Part shown: piece after piece, positions 45,501 through 57,643 of the stretch
Layout of the letters: every line of letters starts with the position of its first letter
How positions within the stretch are numbered: position 1 is the stretch's first letter
Assembly (NCBI RefSeq): GCF_026151205.1
Contig: NC_087080.1
Span: 14,643,337-14,707,336 of the forward strand
Direction of reading: 5' to 3'
Source: Bolinopsis microptera
Taxonomy: Eukaryota; Ctenophora; Tentaculata; Lobata; Bolinopsidae
Length of the DNA: 64,000 nt
Translations under genes and position numbers: made by a program
Notes under the pieces: model-generated
Told to the model about the DNA's origin: nothing
Seen by the model: the letters and a program-made list of their open reading frames with translations, nothing else
Databases searched by the model: none

Positions 45501-47218
45501 TATTTAATTATAATACAAGTACACGTTATCTATCTATTTAATTTGCCCAAATTCCCTGTTTGTTCTTAAAATCGTTAACGGGTGATACTCGTAAAATATT
45601 TGTTCCAAATATTAGGGACCGTCGACGAGTCCAACTCGGCGCGCGTCCTGGTAGGTTATAAACCTACAATTTGTATCCAAAATCAGGTACTGTGCCATAA
45701 CTTTGCAAATCTTATATTTATTATGTTGGGGATAGGAATGGCCGTGTTACAAACAGTGGTGTATGTATTTATCACATTGAGAAAGTTAATGTCACAGTAA
45801 AAGAGTCCCAGCTAGTTTTCTTTGACTGACAAACTATTTTTTGTCAGGACCAGCGAGGGTTTTGCTAATATTTATGAGCTAATTTATTTTTAAAGTCCTA
45901 ACAGTGTGTTACATATTTTTTCATGTTTAATGAATTTTCTGAAACTGAAAGTGTTTTATTTCGTCCATTCTTCCAAAATTCCCAAATAAAAGGTTGAGAG
46001 CGAAAATTGAGATAGTTACCTGAATCCTCCCTGAATCATGAATACATCAGACTCCTTCCGCGAGACAATTATAATTGAAATTTGATCAACGCGGTGTATG
46101 CACAGTACACGCCCAAGTACTCGTGCTGCATTGAGACAAGGATCCCAATCCTCATTGTTTCCCCAACACCGGCTATAATACAAGAACAAAGCGGGTCATA
46201 CCACGTGGTGTGCCCACGTGGCCAGCTCTTTATCCGAGTGTACTACGAGTTGCAGCTTACTTACATCAGCTATTGTCAGGTTGTCAGATTCGCGTGTAAT
46301 ACCTTGCCGGTGGAAATTTCATTCACCTAATTCCTCAAATTAATCGTGTCTATGCACTGATGGTATGCGATTTCTTCACTGCTCTTTTTCTGTGATGTTT
46401 TAGTCCGATTAAATGCTCTGGCAACTCTGAAGTACTCAATTTGAATATTGAATTAGCATGTAACGTTGTGAAGTGTAGGAGTGAATAATTCTTACTCAAA
46501 GCTTTCAATCAGTTTACTTTTAGTGCTGTAATTGCTATAAAACATAATTTCAGTCACATAAGTTCATCGGAAAGTTACATCTGTAACACTTAAGCTGATC
46601 AACATAGCATACTATTACTATAGTGATATTTTCTACCCACTCAGTTTAATAATAGGAAAAGCCATATAAATTCCATGCATGGTTTAAAGAGCTTAGTCAT
46701 GAATATATGTGGCTGATGTGAAAACCCATTAAATAATAATGATTTTCGGCATACGCCATACAGTATACAGCTTTGTTTTAACTCAGCAGTACTTTTTAGC
46801 ATTATTGGTACCATTCCATAATTGCCTTTGGCTTTACATCGGTATCATGATCATATTCAATGGCGTTGATGAAGCGTTTTTGTTGTTCGTGTATTTTAAC
46901 TCGTTACCCTAAACGTTAAATAAAATGATTGTATCGTGGAATTGTCTAATGGTCCTTTATGACCTGAAACTTTGAAAACAATCATAGATTTTGAACGCTA
47001 TTAATTTTCGTGGGATTATTGCTTATTTCTCGTATTTATCTCGTGTTCTTCAGTGTCCTGTGCAGCTCAAGTTAATGAAATGAGATTTTAGTTCTCGATC
47101 CAAACCCTGATAGCGAGTGGACAATTTGCAAATACTTATGGAGTGAAGTGCTACTGGACTAGAAAATACTGCAACCGGACCAACCTCCTATCTAAGTGTA
47201 CCCGGGAAATAAATCAAA
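45501..47218. other. Intergenic region upstream of the ABCA gene
   Basis: A copy of the 95-bp dispersed repeat lies at 45574-45669. The remainder is AT-rich, with no supported gene. The promoter of the ABCA gene should be near the right end, but I could not identify one. Confidence 0.5.
45574..45669 (+). repeat. Short dispersed repeat (95-bp family), copy 5
   Basis: It runs GTTAACGGGTGATACTCG to GTAGGTTATAAACCTACAA, complete and in forward orientation. The core CCGTCGACGAGTCC...CGGCGCGCGTCC is intact. Confidence 0.85.
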
Positions 47219-50200
47219 ATGAAACAAGCCATACTAGTGGCTGGATGGTCACTGAGGTGTGCCGTCAGGAATCCTGTCAGAACCCTCGCTAAGATACTCA
47301 TTCCACCAACCATCCTTCTGGTGCTGGTTGTACTGAGATTGACAATGAAATCTAGTTCAGGTACACAACAATTCCCCAATTTTTGGGTCGTTAAATAATA
47401 TCCAGGGGATCATTCTCAGAAACTGGGAATTGTGAAATTTAAATGTTAACTCTGTCAAACCGGTCATAAATAGACCTCTGAAAAAAAATCTTAAATTGAG
47501 TAAGAGGGTCCTTTCTCCCGACTCTTCACATGTCAACACCTTCCCAGGTTGTGACCTGGACCAAGACTCCTTCACCATGTTCAACAGGACCTCCTGTCAA
47601 TACAGACCCTTCAAGCCATCAGAGGTGATCAGGATCTTATCCCGGAGAAACGAGACACTTCTCCATTTCACTCCGCAGAACGAGCTGTATCAGCACATAG
47701 TGAGAGGTGTTGCCCGTGATCTTGGTGGGTTGGTGGTTTTTTAGATATTGTGATAAGATATTAAAATTTTATTTTCGTGTTTTCTAGTTTAACTTTAATC
47801 ACATAAGTTTAAAGTTAAAAAGCCCATTTAAAAGAGTGGTAAATCTAGTGTTGTGCAGGGATAAAAGCTATAGGGTACAACACGGAGGAGGAGATAGAGA
47901 GTGTACTGAAGAATAATCACTCTCTGTACAGTCACACTCTAGCAGCTCTAATATTCCACCCTGTAGAACTCAACCAACAAAGGTAACCCAGAAACATTGC
48001 TTTTTGAGAATGAGAACTTAGGTATAAATACACGGTGACGTTGAAAATTTGACATTGAGGCATTTGGAGTTAGAAGTGGGACTCGTTCAGAGCTCGAAAA
48101 CTTGTTTTAATGAATTATATTAACAAATTGATAGGTTTCGTTACAGTTCATTGATGTTAATGACATTATTATTACATCATTGAATTGTAAATTTCTTAGA
48201 TAGACTTAAAAGGAAAGCACTGTGTATTAAGAACTTTTCATTCTTTGTGGCCTAGAGAACAAACGAACAAGAAGTATTTGTGTTTCAGTTACAGTATAAG
48301 AATGAAGAGTTGGCTGAGTTTGTGGTACACGGATAGAATCTTCCCCATGATAGCCTCTCCAGCTCCTCGGTCTAACAGCTCATTCGATGGTAATTAATAA
48401 TTTATAAACACATTTTCTCAGATATGCTACTTTATTATAATAGTTATTTTATTATTATTATTATCTTGACAGTTGCTGTTGTAACTTAATATTTGAAATT
48501 TGTATTCCTTGTATTCCTTGTATTCCTAATAATTAGTAAATTATATTTCTCCTTAATGACGATAAAATAACCAGGGCTACCGTTTTATTTTCGGAGTGGC
48601 TTCCTTGCTCTGCAGACGGCTGTTGACTCCCGGATATCAGGACGTTCCTTCTCAGAAGATGTCACGATGCAGAAATTTCCTCATGCTCCGTAAGTTTACT
48701 ATTATAATTTGTTTGATCGCTTACATCAGTTTTTGAACAAAGTAACAGTAAACTATTTAAGTTATTAAATTAATAATCAATCCCATATAAAAACATACAA
48801 AATACAAAAATATTCAAGCTTTCTTCTTGGTGACGAACCACTGGAACACAGTAGACTCCTTGATCCCAACCATCTTGGCAACCTGTCTCCGGGACCCAGA
48901 TCCAAAATGTTTGCTCCTCAGGAAGTATTGATTCAGCTCCTCCTCCTGCTCTGAAGAAATCCCCCGTGTTCTCCGTCTAATCCGCTCTGATCTTCTGGGT
49001 CGAGTAGGTGACTGCAGTGATAGAGAAGAAAAGGCCAGGAGAGAGGGGGAGGTCGGTGAGGTAAAGACCTGGTCTGAGGGGGATGATGGTTTAGGTCGGT
49101 GGGGACCAGAGAGTTTAGGTGGTATGGTAGGAGTGGTAGAGGTTTTAGGTTCGTATCCGTTGGGTTGAAGGTGGGGTCCAGAAAGACGAGGTGGAGGTGT
49201 GGTTGGTGGTGGAGGAGAAGTAGGATCAGTTAGAGTCAGTTCCTTCATCTCGATGTCGAGGGTAACTGGTATATGGCAGGGTCTGCGGGATGTTCCATTG
49301 AATGCACTCTTCGTGATGGTGAAGGAGATTTCAGGGTCTGACTCGTCTTCAGGGTCTGATTTGTCTTCAGGGTCTGACTCGTCTTCAGGGTCTGACTCGT
49401 CTTCAGGGTCTGATTTGTCTTCAGGGTCTGACTCGTCTCCAGGGTCTGACTCGTCTTCAGGGTCTGACTCGTCTTCAGGATCTGACTCGTCTTCAGGGTC
49501 TGACTCGTCTCCAGGGTCTGACTCGTCTTCAGGGTCTGACTCGTCTTCAGGGTCTGATTCGTCTTTGGTGTCTGTTTCGTCTTCAGGATCTGTTTCGTCT
49601 TCAGGATCCATCATAATCTCATCGTGAGGAGTGGAAAAAATGTCCAATATAGACTTGACAGGAGTGACATCATAGTATATCATCTCCGGTTGAGAAGGTC
49701 TTGGTGGAGTCCTGTAACTGGAGTCTGGAGAAAGGGTAAGGTGAGTGAAGAAGGGTTCGTCAGGATCAGGATGGCTTGCCTCAACCGAGAAGATGTTAGC
49801 GTGGATCATTCGAGTCTCGTAGTGATGGGATGGGGGAGGGTGAAGGAGGGAGGACTTGTCGGTGGTAACGGAGTAGCCAGGTTTTCTGTAAACGGAATTC
49901 ATGTTCGTGTCAAGGTGTGAACTGTAAACTGAAGTTGAAATGGTTGATGTATAATGCATTGTGGTTTGTTATTTATACATATAGGAAGATAACGAGCTTG
50001 TTAATGCCAGTTGTGGGTATGTACAGATCTGGTCATGCTAGATGATGTGAGCTACTTGTCAAGCTCAGGATGTGATCTGATGTAGTACGTGAGCTGAGCG
50101 CTCAGTCGCACTGGTTAGTGGATCACCTGATCGTTACGGATCATCTGTCATAGACTTGAGATCACATCCTCTCCAAGTAGCGAGAGGACAGTGTAATCTG

Positions 50201-53200
50201 ACCTGGTAGCAATTCCCAGATCAGTGGCAACAGCAGATACCCTTCCTACTCGTGTAGAATGTAGATTGTAGAATAACTGCAACTTTTGAACAAATCCCTT
50301 TTAAACGTATTCCCTCCTCCAAGGTACACTAAGGATCTGTATCTAGCGATGATCCCTATAGTACTGCCTCTGCTCCTGCTGATATCATACGGGCTGTTGG
50401 CTGCCGACCTAGTGAGAGAGATAACCGAGCAAAGGACTCTAGGTATCAAGGTAAGCGTAGTGTAATTTATGTGGAATAATACTTTCGGAACGAACTACGA
50501 CTGAATAGTTAGGACATTAAACACTGATAAATGTATCGTCTATAACAGCACTCAGTAGTAGATATTTTTAATCCTTATTCATATTTTGAGTCTGACATTA
50601 AGATTCTGTGTGTCATTTCACAATGGTTCGCTTGCGACCAAAGAAGAAAAATCCACTTAATTCAACAACAGTTTTTCAGTCAACAGCTGATATTGATTTC
50701 AGGAGTTTTTGACAATGAACGGGCTAAAACGATTGTCTTATTGGGCTTCGTGGTATTTGGTCGCCATTGTTATCTTCCTCCCAACCACGCTACTAAACTT
50801 ACTTGTAAGTGTTGTTTAACTTATGCTACTAAACTTACTTGTAAGTGCTGTTTAACTTATGCTACCAAACTTACTTGTAAGTGATGTTTAACTTATGCTA
50901 CTAAACTTACTTGTAAGTGCTGTTTTACTTATGCTACCAAACTTACTTGTAAGTGCTGTTTAACTTATGCTACTAAACTTACTTGTAAGTGCTGTTTTAC
51001 TTACGCTACTAAACTTACTTGTAAGTGTTGTTTAACTTATGCTACCAAACTTACTTGTAAGTGCTGTTTAACTTACGCTACTAAACTTACTTTTAAGTGT
51101 TGTTTAACATATGCTACTAAACTTACTTGTAAGTGTTGTTTAACTTATGCTACCAAACTTACTTGTAAGTGTTGTTTAACTTATGCTACCAAACTTACTT
51201 GTAAGTGTTGTTTAACTTATGCTACTAAACTTACTCGTAAGTGTTGTTTAACTTATGCTACCAAACTTACTTGTAAGTGATGTTTAACTTATGCTACCAA
51301 ACTTACTTGTAAGTGTTGTTTAACTTATGCTACTAAACTTACTTGTAAGTGTTGTTTAACTTATGCTACCAAACTTACTTGTAAGTGCTGTTTAACTTAT
51401 GCTACTAAACTTACTTGTAAGTGTTGTTTAACTTATGCTACTAAACTTACTTGTAAGTGTTGTTTAACTTATGCTACCAAACTTACTTTTAAGTGCTATT
51501 TAACTTATGCTACCAAACTTACTTGTAAGTGTTGTTTAACTTAATGCTACCAAACTTACTCGTAAGTGTTGTTTAACTTATGCTACCAAACTTACTCGTA
51601 AGTGTTGTTTAACTTATGCTACCAAACTTACTTGTAAGTGTTGTTTAACTTATGCTACCAAACTTACTTGTAAGTGATGTTTAACTTATGCTACCAAACT
51701 TACTTGTAAGTGTTGTTTAACTTATGCTACTAAACTTACTTGTAAGTGTTGTTTAACTTATGCTACCAAACTTACTTGTAAGTGCTGTTTAACTTATGCT
51801 ACTAAACTTACTTGTAAGTGTTGTTTAACTTATGCTACTAAACTTACTTGTAAGTGTTGTTTAACTTATGCTACCAAACTTACTTTTAAGTGCTATTTAA
51901 CTTATGCTACCAAACTTACTTGTAAGTGTTGTTTAACTTAATGCTACCAAACTTACTCGTAAGTGTTGTTTAACTTATGCTACCAAACTTACTCGTAAGT
52001 GTTGTTTAACTTATGCTACCAAACTTACTTGTAAGTGTTGTTTAACTTATGCTACCAAACTTACTTTTAAGTGCTATTTAACTTATGCTACTAAACTTAC
52101 TTGTAAGTGTTGTTTAACTTAATGCTACCAAACTTACTCGTAAGTGTTGTTTAACTTATGCTACCAAACTTACTCGTAAGTGTTGTTTAACTTATGCTAC
52201 CAAACTTACTTGTAAGTGTTGTTTAACTTATGCTACCAAACTTACTTGTAAGTGCTATTTAACTTATGCTACTAAACTTACTCGTAAGTGCTGTTTAACT
52301 TATGCTACCAAACTTACTTGTAAGTGCTGTTTAACTTATGTTACCAAACTTACTTGTAAGTGCTGTTTAACTTGTGCTACTAAACTTACTTGTAAGTGTT
52401 GTTTAACTTATGCTACCAAACATACTTGTAAGTGCTGTTTAACTTAGATTCCTGAACTGACAGATAACATTGTTAGGTACTGTTTGTGGGTAACGCGCTG
52501 GAGTACTCAGACATCACAGTTATCCTGCTGTTTCTCATCATCTTCACCCTCTGTTCCATCTCTCTTTCCTTCCTTATAAGGTGCGTTTAGTTTGGTGAGA
52601 ACTCGTAATATGTACCAAGTAAAGTGAGATTTTCAAGCCCATATCAGCACTCAAAATTTAACATTGCTGACATATTTTTGGACATCTAATTCAACCCCCA
52701 CACTTGATAAAATAAACCCAGTTTCTTATTGACAGCTGTTTTGTGAAGTCCCCCATGTCCGCTATGATGTGGTCGGTGGTGATATGGCTAATATCCTACG
52801 CTCCCTTCTTCTTTATCGAGTCTGACTTCCAGAATGTTCCGTCCTTTGTACTGTCCATATTTTGTCTTCTGCCACCCCTCGCTCTTGGTATAGGTTAGTG
52901 ACACACATTTAACAAATCAACTTATCGTGGGGGAGTGTGACGTCACGTGAGGGAGTGTGACGTCACACTCCCTCACGTGACGTCACACTCCCTCCTCTCT
53001 CTTGGTATAGGTTATTAGTGGCACCCATTTTACAAATCAATTTATCCATCAGTGGCTTGAATAACTGGTACATACAATGACAGGGGTCAGCTTTGTTAGT
53101 AAGCTCATATTGACTCGATTCCTCGAAATTAATAATCTACAAACAGTTTGTGTACTGTATTTTGATACTTTCAACACTACTATATAACAAATATTTTGAG

Positions 53201-56200
53201 ATCACGAATACGATGTTGTAACATCGAAACGTTGAGAAATTCCTTTCCTGATAAAAGCATTTATCCTTGTCGCATCAAACGGGATTAATACAAATTTACA
53301 CAAGAATACAGCTTGTGTACTGAAATTCACTCCAGTATACTGTGTATTGTGTACGGTGTGTACTGTGTACTGTAATTCACTCCAGCATACTGTGTATTGT
53401 GTACTGTAATTCATTAAATAATTCACTCCAGCGTGTAGATTGATTGGAGACTCAGAGATGATAAGTGAGGGTTTGCGTTGGAGCAACATAGCTGATGATG
53501 ACCTGGGGATATCCTTCCAAGCTGTCCTCTTGGTCCTGCTGGTGGATGTTGTTATCCTAACATGTCTTGCCATCTATTTGGACGCCACGTCCAATAGTGG
53601 GTATTTTTTAGTTTGTCAAAAGTATTTCGACTTTAATTGAGGCTGTATTATTATTATTGTGTAAATTTCAGTTATTCTCCCAAAGTAACTAGCTCTGTTG
53701 AAATAAATACGGATAAAACAGTTGCTTTCAGAAAACTACGGCTACTCCGAGGGATGGTGTTTCTGTTTTGGTGGAACTTCTCGTCTAGATAAAGCAAGAG
53801 CAGTGACCGAGGCTACACCCCTCCTCAGCGCTCAGTACAGCAATCGAGAATACTGCGAGAAACTCTCCAGGTGAGATGAGTTGCATAAAGGTGGGGCAGG
53901 ATGTAGTTAGTAGCAGGGAGCGGGGTAGTGTTGTGAAAAACGTTACTATTTTGTTGTGAAATACGTATTTTAGTGAGGAGGTAAGGTGATGTTTTTTCTC
54001 AAATATCAAATTCAGGACTGCTGTAATTGGTGTGGAAGTGAAGTCGGTGACAAAAGATTTCGTAGACGGTGAACAAGTTGTGACGGCTCTTCATTCCACA
54101 GATATTCAGTTAGCTGAGGGAGAGATCACTGTTCTTCTTGGTTAGTCTGTGTTCTTCTGTTCTCATGGTTTTGTAAATGTAAGAACTTTTGCGCGTATCA
54201 AGATGTAGACATGGTGTACTGATTCGTTCGAGGATTCATGAACATTTAACAGCCTTGTTAAACGTTAAGTGGTAACGTAATGCTGAGAGGACTCTGAAAT
54301 GATGTTGTATGTTCATTTCTTGCAGGTCCAAATGGTTCAGGAAAGTCTACTTTGTTGGCGATGGTGGCAGGCTATATCAGGCCTACCGAAGGGGAGGTTT
54401 GTTCTATCTTTAGAATATATATTCTATTTATATTATAGACTGGCATAAACTAAAATCAAGGAGAGTAAGCGATAAATGTTTTATCCTCTCCTATTCCTCG
54501 TATCGTGAACCCAAAAATGAATCCTTTCTCGATGAATTTTTCATGAAACCCAAAGTTTCACTCTAAATACCAGGGATCAATGTATCGCCGTAGATTTGAA
54601 TGTCCTTAACGCTAACCTCAACAGTCAACATTACCATCTTCAGATAACTGTGTGCGGTATCAATCTTAACTCTAACAAGAGAGTCAGGAGTGCTCAGAAG
54701 TTGATCAGCTACATGCCCCAGAATGAGCCTTTGCAAGAGGACCTCACTGTTGCTGAGCACCTCACCTACTTTGCAACTCTTAGGGGGTTAGACTACTTAT
54801 TTTTTCATCTGCCATAAAAAATGATAACTACTATTAACGGAGCATTGTCTAAACAATAAAGTAATAACTACCAGGTTATCTAAGCGGGAGGTATCAGTCC
54901 ACAAGCAGGAGACACTCCATCTTCTGGGACTAACTCCACTCTCTGATTTCAAGGCTGGGACTCTCTCTGGTGGTCAGAAACGCAAACTGTCTCTCGGTAA
55001 GATAGTTCTAGAGTTCTAGAGTTCTAGAGTTCTAGAGTTCTAGAGTTCTAGAGTTCTAGAGTTCTAGAGTTCTAGAGTTCTAGAGTTCTAGAGTTCTAGA
55101 GTTCTTGAGTTCTAGAGTTCTAAAGTACTTGAGTTCCAGAGTTCCAGAGTTCTGGAGTTCTAGAGTTCTAAAGTTCTAGAGTTCTAGAGTTCTAGAGTTC
55201 TTGAGTTCTAGAGTTCTAGAGTTCTAGAGTTCTTGAGTTCTAGAGTTCTTGAGTTCTAGAGTTCTAAAGTTCTTGAGTTCCAGAGTTCTGGAGTTCTGGA
55301 GTTCTAGAGTTCTAGAGTTCTAGAGTTCTAGAGTTCTAGAGTTCTGAAGTTCTAGAGTTCTAGAGTTCTAGAGTTCTAGAGTTCTAAAGTTCTAGAGTCC
55401 TTGAGCTCTTATGTTCGTGATTTCATGAAGACTTGAATCCTTCAGGCCTTGAGTCCTCCACGGTTGCACCTAAATTCTAACAGATATAACATTTCAGCGA
55501 TAGCGCTTATCTCCGACTGCTCAGTCCTCGTACTGGATGAACCAATGGCTGGGATGGATATTGAAAATAGGGCTCTCATCTGCAGGTATGGAGCTTCTGA
55601 GTGCACTGAATTTGTACTCATTCCATTCCAGCACGTCAATTTGAATAAAACAAATCATTAATTTCCTGTGGTATATTCCTGAGGTGTATTATTACTTTAA
55701 GATTATTATAACTTTAAGAATAAGAATCACATTTTGCGACATCAGTGATTATAAAATTCCCCAGCGTTCTGGAGCGTATAAAGAAGACATGTACAATTGT
55801 CATTTGTACGCATCATGTTGACAGTGCCGTACAGATAGCTGATAGGATTGCTATAATACTCAACAACAAACTCCATTGTTACGGTACTCCCGCTTTCGTC
55901 AAAGCGTAAGTTTATTATTATTAAACACGATCATTCACACATAACCTTATGATTCATTAAACAATACAAATCTAAGTCATTTATCGAGGTCTTATCGTAA
56001 TTCAGTCCATGAGAAGCCAAAATTAGTTCAATAATTAGCGCTTAAATTCATGTATAACTTCAGAGGGTTTAGTATAGGCTACACTTTGAAGCTAAACAAA
56101 GACATAGACGGATGTCAGGATGCTGCAATATCTCGTGCTGTTTTAGGTACGTATAAAAGGTTGGATTGGAGAGAGAGAGCTAATGATAATGTCCTTGTGT

Positions 56201-56468
56201 GTTACGGTTTTCCGCATTATACTTTAACGCTCCTGTAAAATATGTAAAATGCAGAAATTTTACTTTAAGTTATTGCTTTAAACAGGATTTCTTGTTTAAT
56301 ATAACAGTGATAAAGCCTACAGTAACTGTTTGTTCGTTACAGGTGCTGTGGGAAGATCCACACTGCAGGTCAACAACTCGAGAGAGCTGACGTTCTCCGT
56401 TCCGAAGGAGAGTTCTAAGCAGATGGCTACCATTTTGCAAAGACTCGAAGAAGACAGCGAGACATTAG
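47219..56468 (+). CDS. ABCA-type transporter, N-terminal half (TMD1 + NBD1), 19 exons
   Basis: Exons: 47219-47360, 47548-47724, 47859-47982, 48289-48389, 48575-48689, 50324-50450, 50703-50804, 52477-52580, 52736-52893, 53432-53596, 53732-53870, 54016-54140, 54326-54396, 54644-54786, 54875-54996, 55498-55585, 55765-55905, 56064-56146, 56343-56468; in phase, about 784 residues. ABCA proteins move lipids across membranes. Seen in order: a first membrane segment after an N-terminal basic stretch; an extracellular loop with [11 protein letters not shown]; six or so further membrane segments; the ABCA-typical WSNIADDD region; and NBD1 with Walker [11 protein letters not shown]-loop [13 protein letters not shown], signature [11 protein letters not shown], Walker B VLVLDEP and H-loop THHVDSA. 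All NBD1 motifs are intact. A full ABCA would repeat TMD and NBD, but nothing recognisable follows before a minus-strand gene, so it may be a half transporter or a broken gene. Confidence 0.88.
48814..49959 (-). CDS. Divergent homeodomain protein, intronless, nested in an ABCA intron
   Basis: A 381-codon uninterrupted ORF on the strand opposite the ABCA gene, entirely inside its fifth intron (48690-50323). The N-terminal two thirds are low-complexity: Ser/Pro/Thr-rich, with a long acidic tandem repeat of the form [12 protein letters not shown] (about 18 units) and a Pro-rich segment. The last 56 or so residues look like a homeodomain: a basic arm ([10 protein letters not shown]), helix 1 (EEELNQYF), helix 2 ([11 protein letters not shown]) and a recognition helix [12 protein letters not shown]. 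Trp48 and Phe49 are present, but the near-invariant Asn51 appears to be Thr. The ORF ends at the helix. DNA binding and transcriptional control are plausible; the class cannot be assigned. An intronless state suggests a retrocopy or a young gene. Confidence 0.7.
   Translation of the reverse strand: MHYTSTISTSVYSSHLDTNMNSVYRKPGYSVTTDKSSLLHPPPSHHYETRMIHANIFSVEASHPDPDEPFFTHLTLSPDSSYRTPPRPSQPEMIYYDVTPVKSILDIFSTPHDEIMMDPEDETDPEDETDTKDESDPEDESDPEDESDPGDESDPEDESDPEDESDPEDESDPGDESDPEDKSDPEDESDPEDESDPEDKSDPEDESDPEISFTITKSAFNGTSRRPCHIPVTLDIEMKELTLTDPTSPPPPTTPPPRLSGPHLQPNGYEPKTSTTPTIPPKLSGPHRPKPSSPSDQVFTSPTSPSLLAFSSLSLQSPTRPRRSERIRRRTRGISSEQEEELNQYFLRSKHFGSGSRRQVAKMVGIKESTVFQWFVTKKKA
49960..50323. other. 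Remaining intron sequence 5' of the nested homeodomain ORF
   Basis: It forms the right part of ABCA intron 5 and presumably holds the promoter of the nested minus-strand gene. An inverted pair of about 20 bp is present (TGATGTGAGCTACTTGTC... near 50040 and GATCACATCC...AAGTAGC near 50165). No coding sequence is seen. Confidence 0.4.
50790..52445 (+). repeat. 36-bp minisatellite made of an exon end plus its splice donor, about 46 copies
   Basis: The unit is GCTACYAAACTTACTTGTAAG followed by TGYTGTTTAACTTAT. The first copy overlaps the 3' end of the ABCA exon at 50703-50804 (CTACTAAACTTACTT) and its donor GTAAGT. Most of the other units carry the same exon-end-like 15-mer and a perfect or near-perfect GTAAGT. 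A higher-order duplication is visible (variants TTTTAAGTGCTATTT and AACTTAATGC recur in order). The 36-bp unit keeps frame, and the ABCA frame hits TAA in each full unit. Confidence 0.95.
52931..52992. repeat. Perfect 62-bp palindrome with CRE and E-box cores
   Basis: GGGAGTGTGACGTCACGTGA begins the left arm, which is 31 bp and mirrored exactly, centred between 52961 and 52962. It contains TGACGTCA three times and CACGTG twice. It lies in the ABCA intron after exon 52736-52893. The intron start (CTTGGTATAGGTTA...CACCCATTTTACAAATCAA) is duplicated on its far side at about 52997-53045. Confidence 0.95.
53325..53431. repeat. Short tandem repeat at an ABCA splice acceptor
   Basis: The phrase ACTCCAGYATACTGTGTATT with GTGTACTGTAATTC recurs two to three times. 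The last ACTCCAG provides the acceptor of exon 53432. Each unit therefore carries an acceptor-like AG after ATTCACTCC. Confidence 0.75.
55004..55400. repeat. 10-bp minisatellite (TCTAGAGTTC)n in an ABCA intron
   Basis: About 39 units, starting roughly 8 bases after the splice donor of exon 54875-54996. Variants (CTTGAG, CCAGAG, CTGGAG, CTAAAG) are scattered, and some repeat in register. The unit overlaps an XbaI-type palindrome TCTAGA. Confidence 0.95.
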
Positions 56469-56508
56469 GTCAGTTTTAGTATAATCTTAAACAATAATCT
56501 CAGAATGT

Positions 56509-56513
56509 GTGTT

Positions 56514-56605
<92 letters not shown>
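56509..56605. repeat. (TG)n microsatellite
   Basis: About 45 TG dinucleotides, starting 40 bases after the last ABCA exon's donor, with variants on both edges. Confidence 0.97.
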
Positions 56606-57060
56606 TGTGTGTGTTCTGTCTGTGTGTCTGTCCGCGTGTAATTTCCGAGCGGCTTAATCAAGAAAACGGTAAGAGTTACGGGGCTGATTTTTTTCGGTAT
56701 AGTGCCGACAAAACTACGAGGAAGCCAAATGGTAAAGGTTTTTTAAATCGGTCGCCGGTCGGTGGTAAGTGGTTTAATTGATGGTTTTGTACCACGAATG
56801 TTACATAAAATGGCTTGAGCAGCTAAGTCAAGAAACGGTAAGGGTTACAGGGCTCGCTCTCTCTCCCATTACTGCATATTGTGACATAATATGCGTTGGT
56901 ACATATATCATAATTACACTGTCATGTAATACTATAAACTAATTAGGGGTGGGATCGCTCATAGTGGTTTTCAAATATGCGGGTGTGGTACGGAGTTAAT
57001 GAGGGTTAATTTCTATTGATTATTGTAAGTTTCAATGAACGTGTCCTGGTATTAAACAAT

Positions 57061-57344
57061 AGAACTTGATTTTTATTGCTCATTAAAGCGATCCATCAAT
57101 CAAGTCAAATAAAATCATTTACATCAGTATATCTTTTATGATAAAACTGAATACCTAATACTTCAATAGATTTATAAAATCGTCTACACTTTTAACAATA
57201 AAATAATTGAATTACAAATAATCAATAATATGGAATTCAAATTACTAATTTTTTACCATATTTCTTAAACGGTATTCCATACCTAAATTCCCATCAAGTT
57301 TTTTCCGAATGTCTTGACATCAGAACTCATATCTATATATAATT
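57061..57344. repeat. 280-bp direct repeat, left copy
   Basis: AGAACTTGATTTTTATTGCT to ATCTATATATAATT. It matches 57644-57918 with small indels (for example the loss of CTTTTAA in the right copy). Confidence 0.9.
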
Positions 57345-57643
57345 CGTCCGATCATCTGATCCAGGACCCGAGTTAGGACAATTTAAACCAAATCAGGTAA
57401 GGAAGAAGCCAGTCTTGTAACAAAATAAAACACTGAATTTTTCAAAAGTATCGGCATCGGAATAGGGAGGAATAAAATTAGGAGGAAGAAAATAATCAAA
57501 TATAATTCATATCATACACAATATTATACATATGCATATCACGATAGTTACAGTTTCTATAATATCCAAACAAGCGTACTAATACTACTTCGAAATGAGC
57601 TTTAAACTTTTTCGAGGATTGGAATAATCAGCTGACTTAAAAT

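Noticed and set aside
49199-49627. Ser/Asp/Gly repeat ORF on the plus strand
   Set aside because: It is the complementary frame of the acidic tandem repeat in the nested homeodomain gene, which ends in a recognisable domain on the other strand.
50790-52445. Possible CRISPR-like array (36-bp repeat)
   Set aside because: Units are contiguous, with no unique spacers, and the genome is eukaryotic. It is an ordinary satellite.
56509-56781. Cys-Val repeat ORF
   Set aside because: It is a translation of a (TG)n microsatellite.
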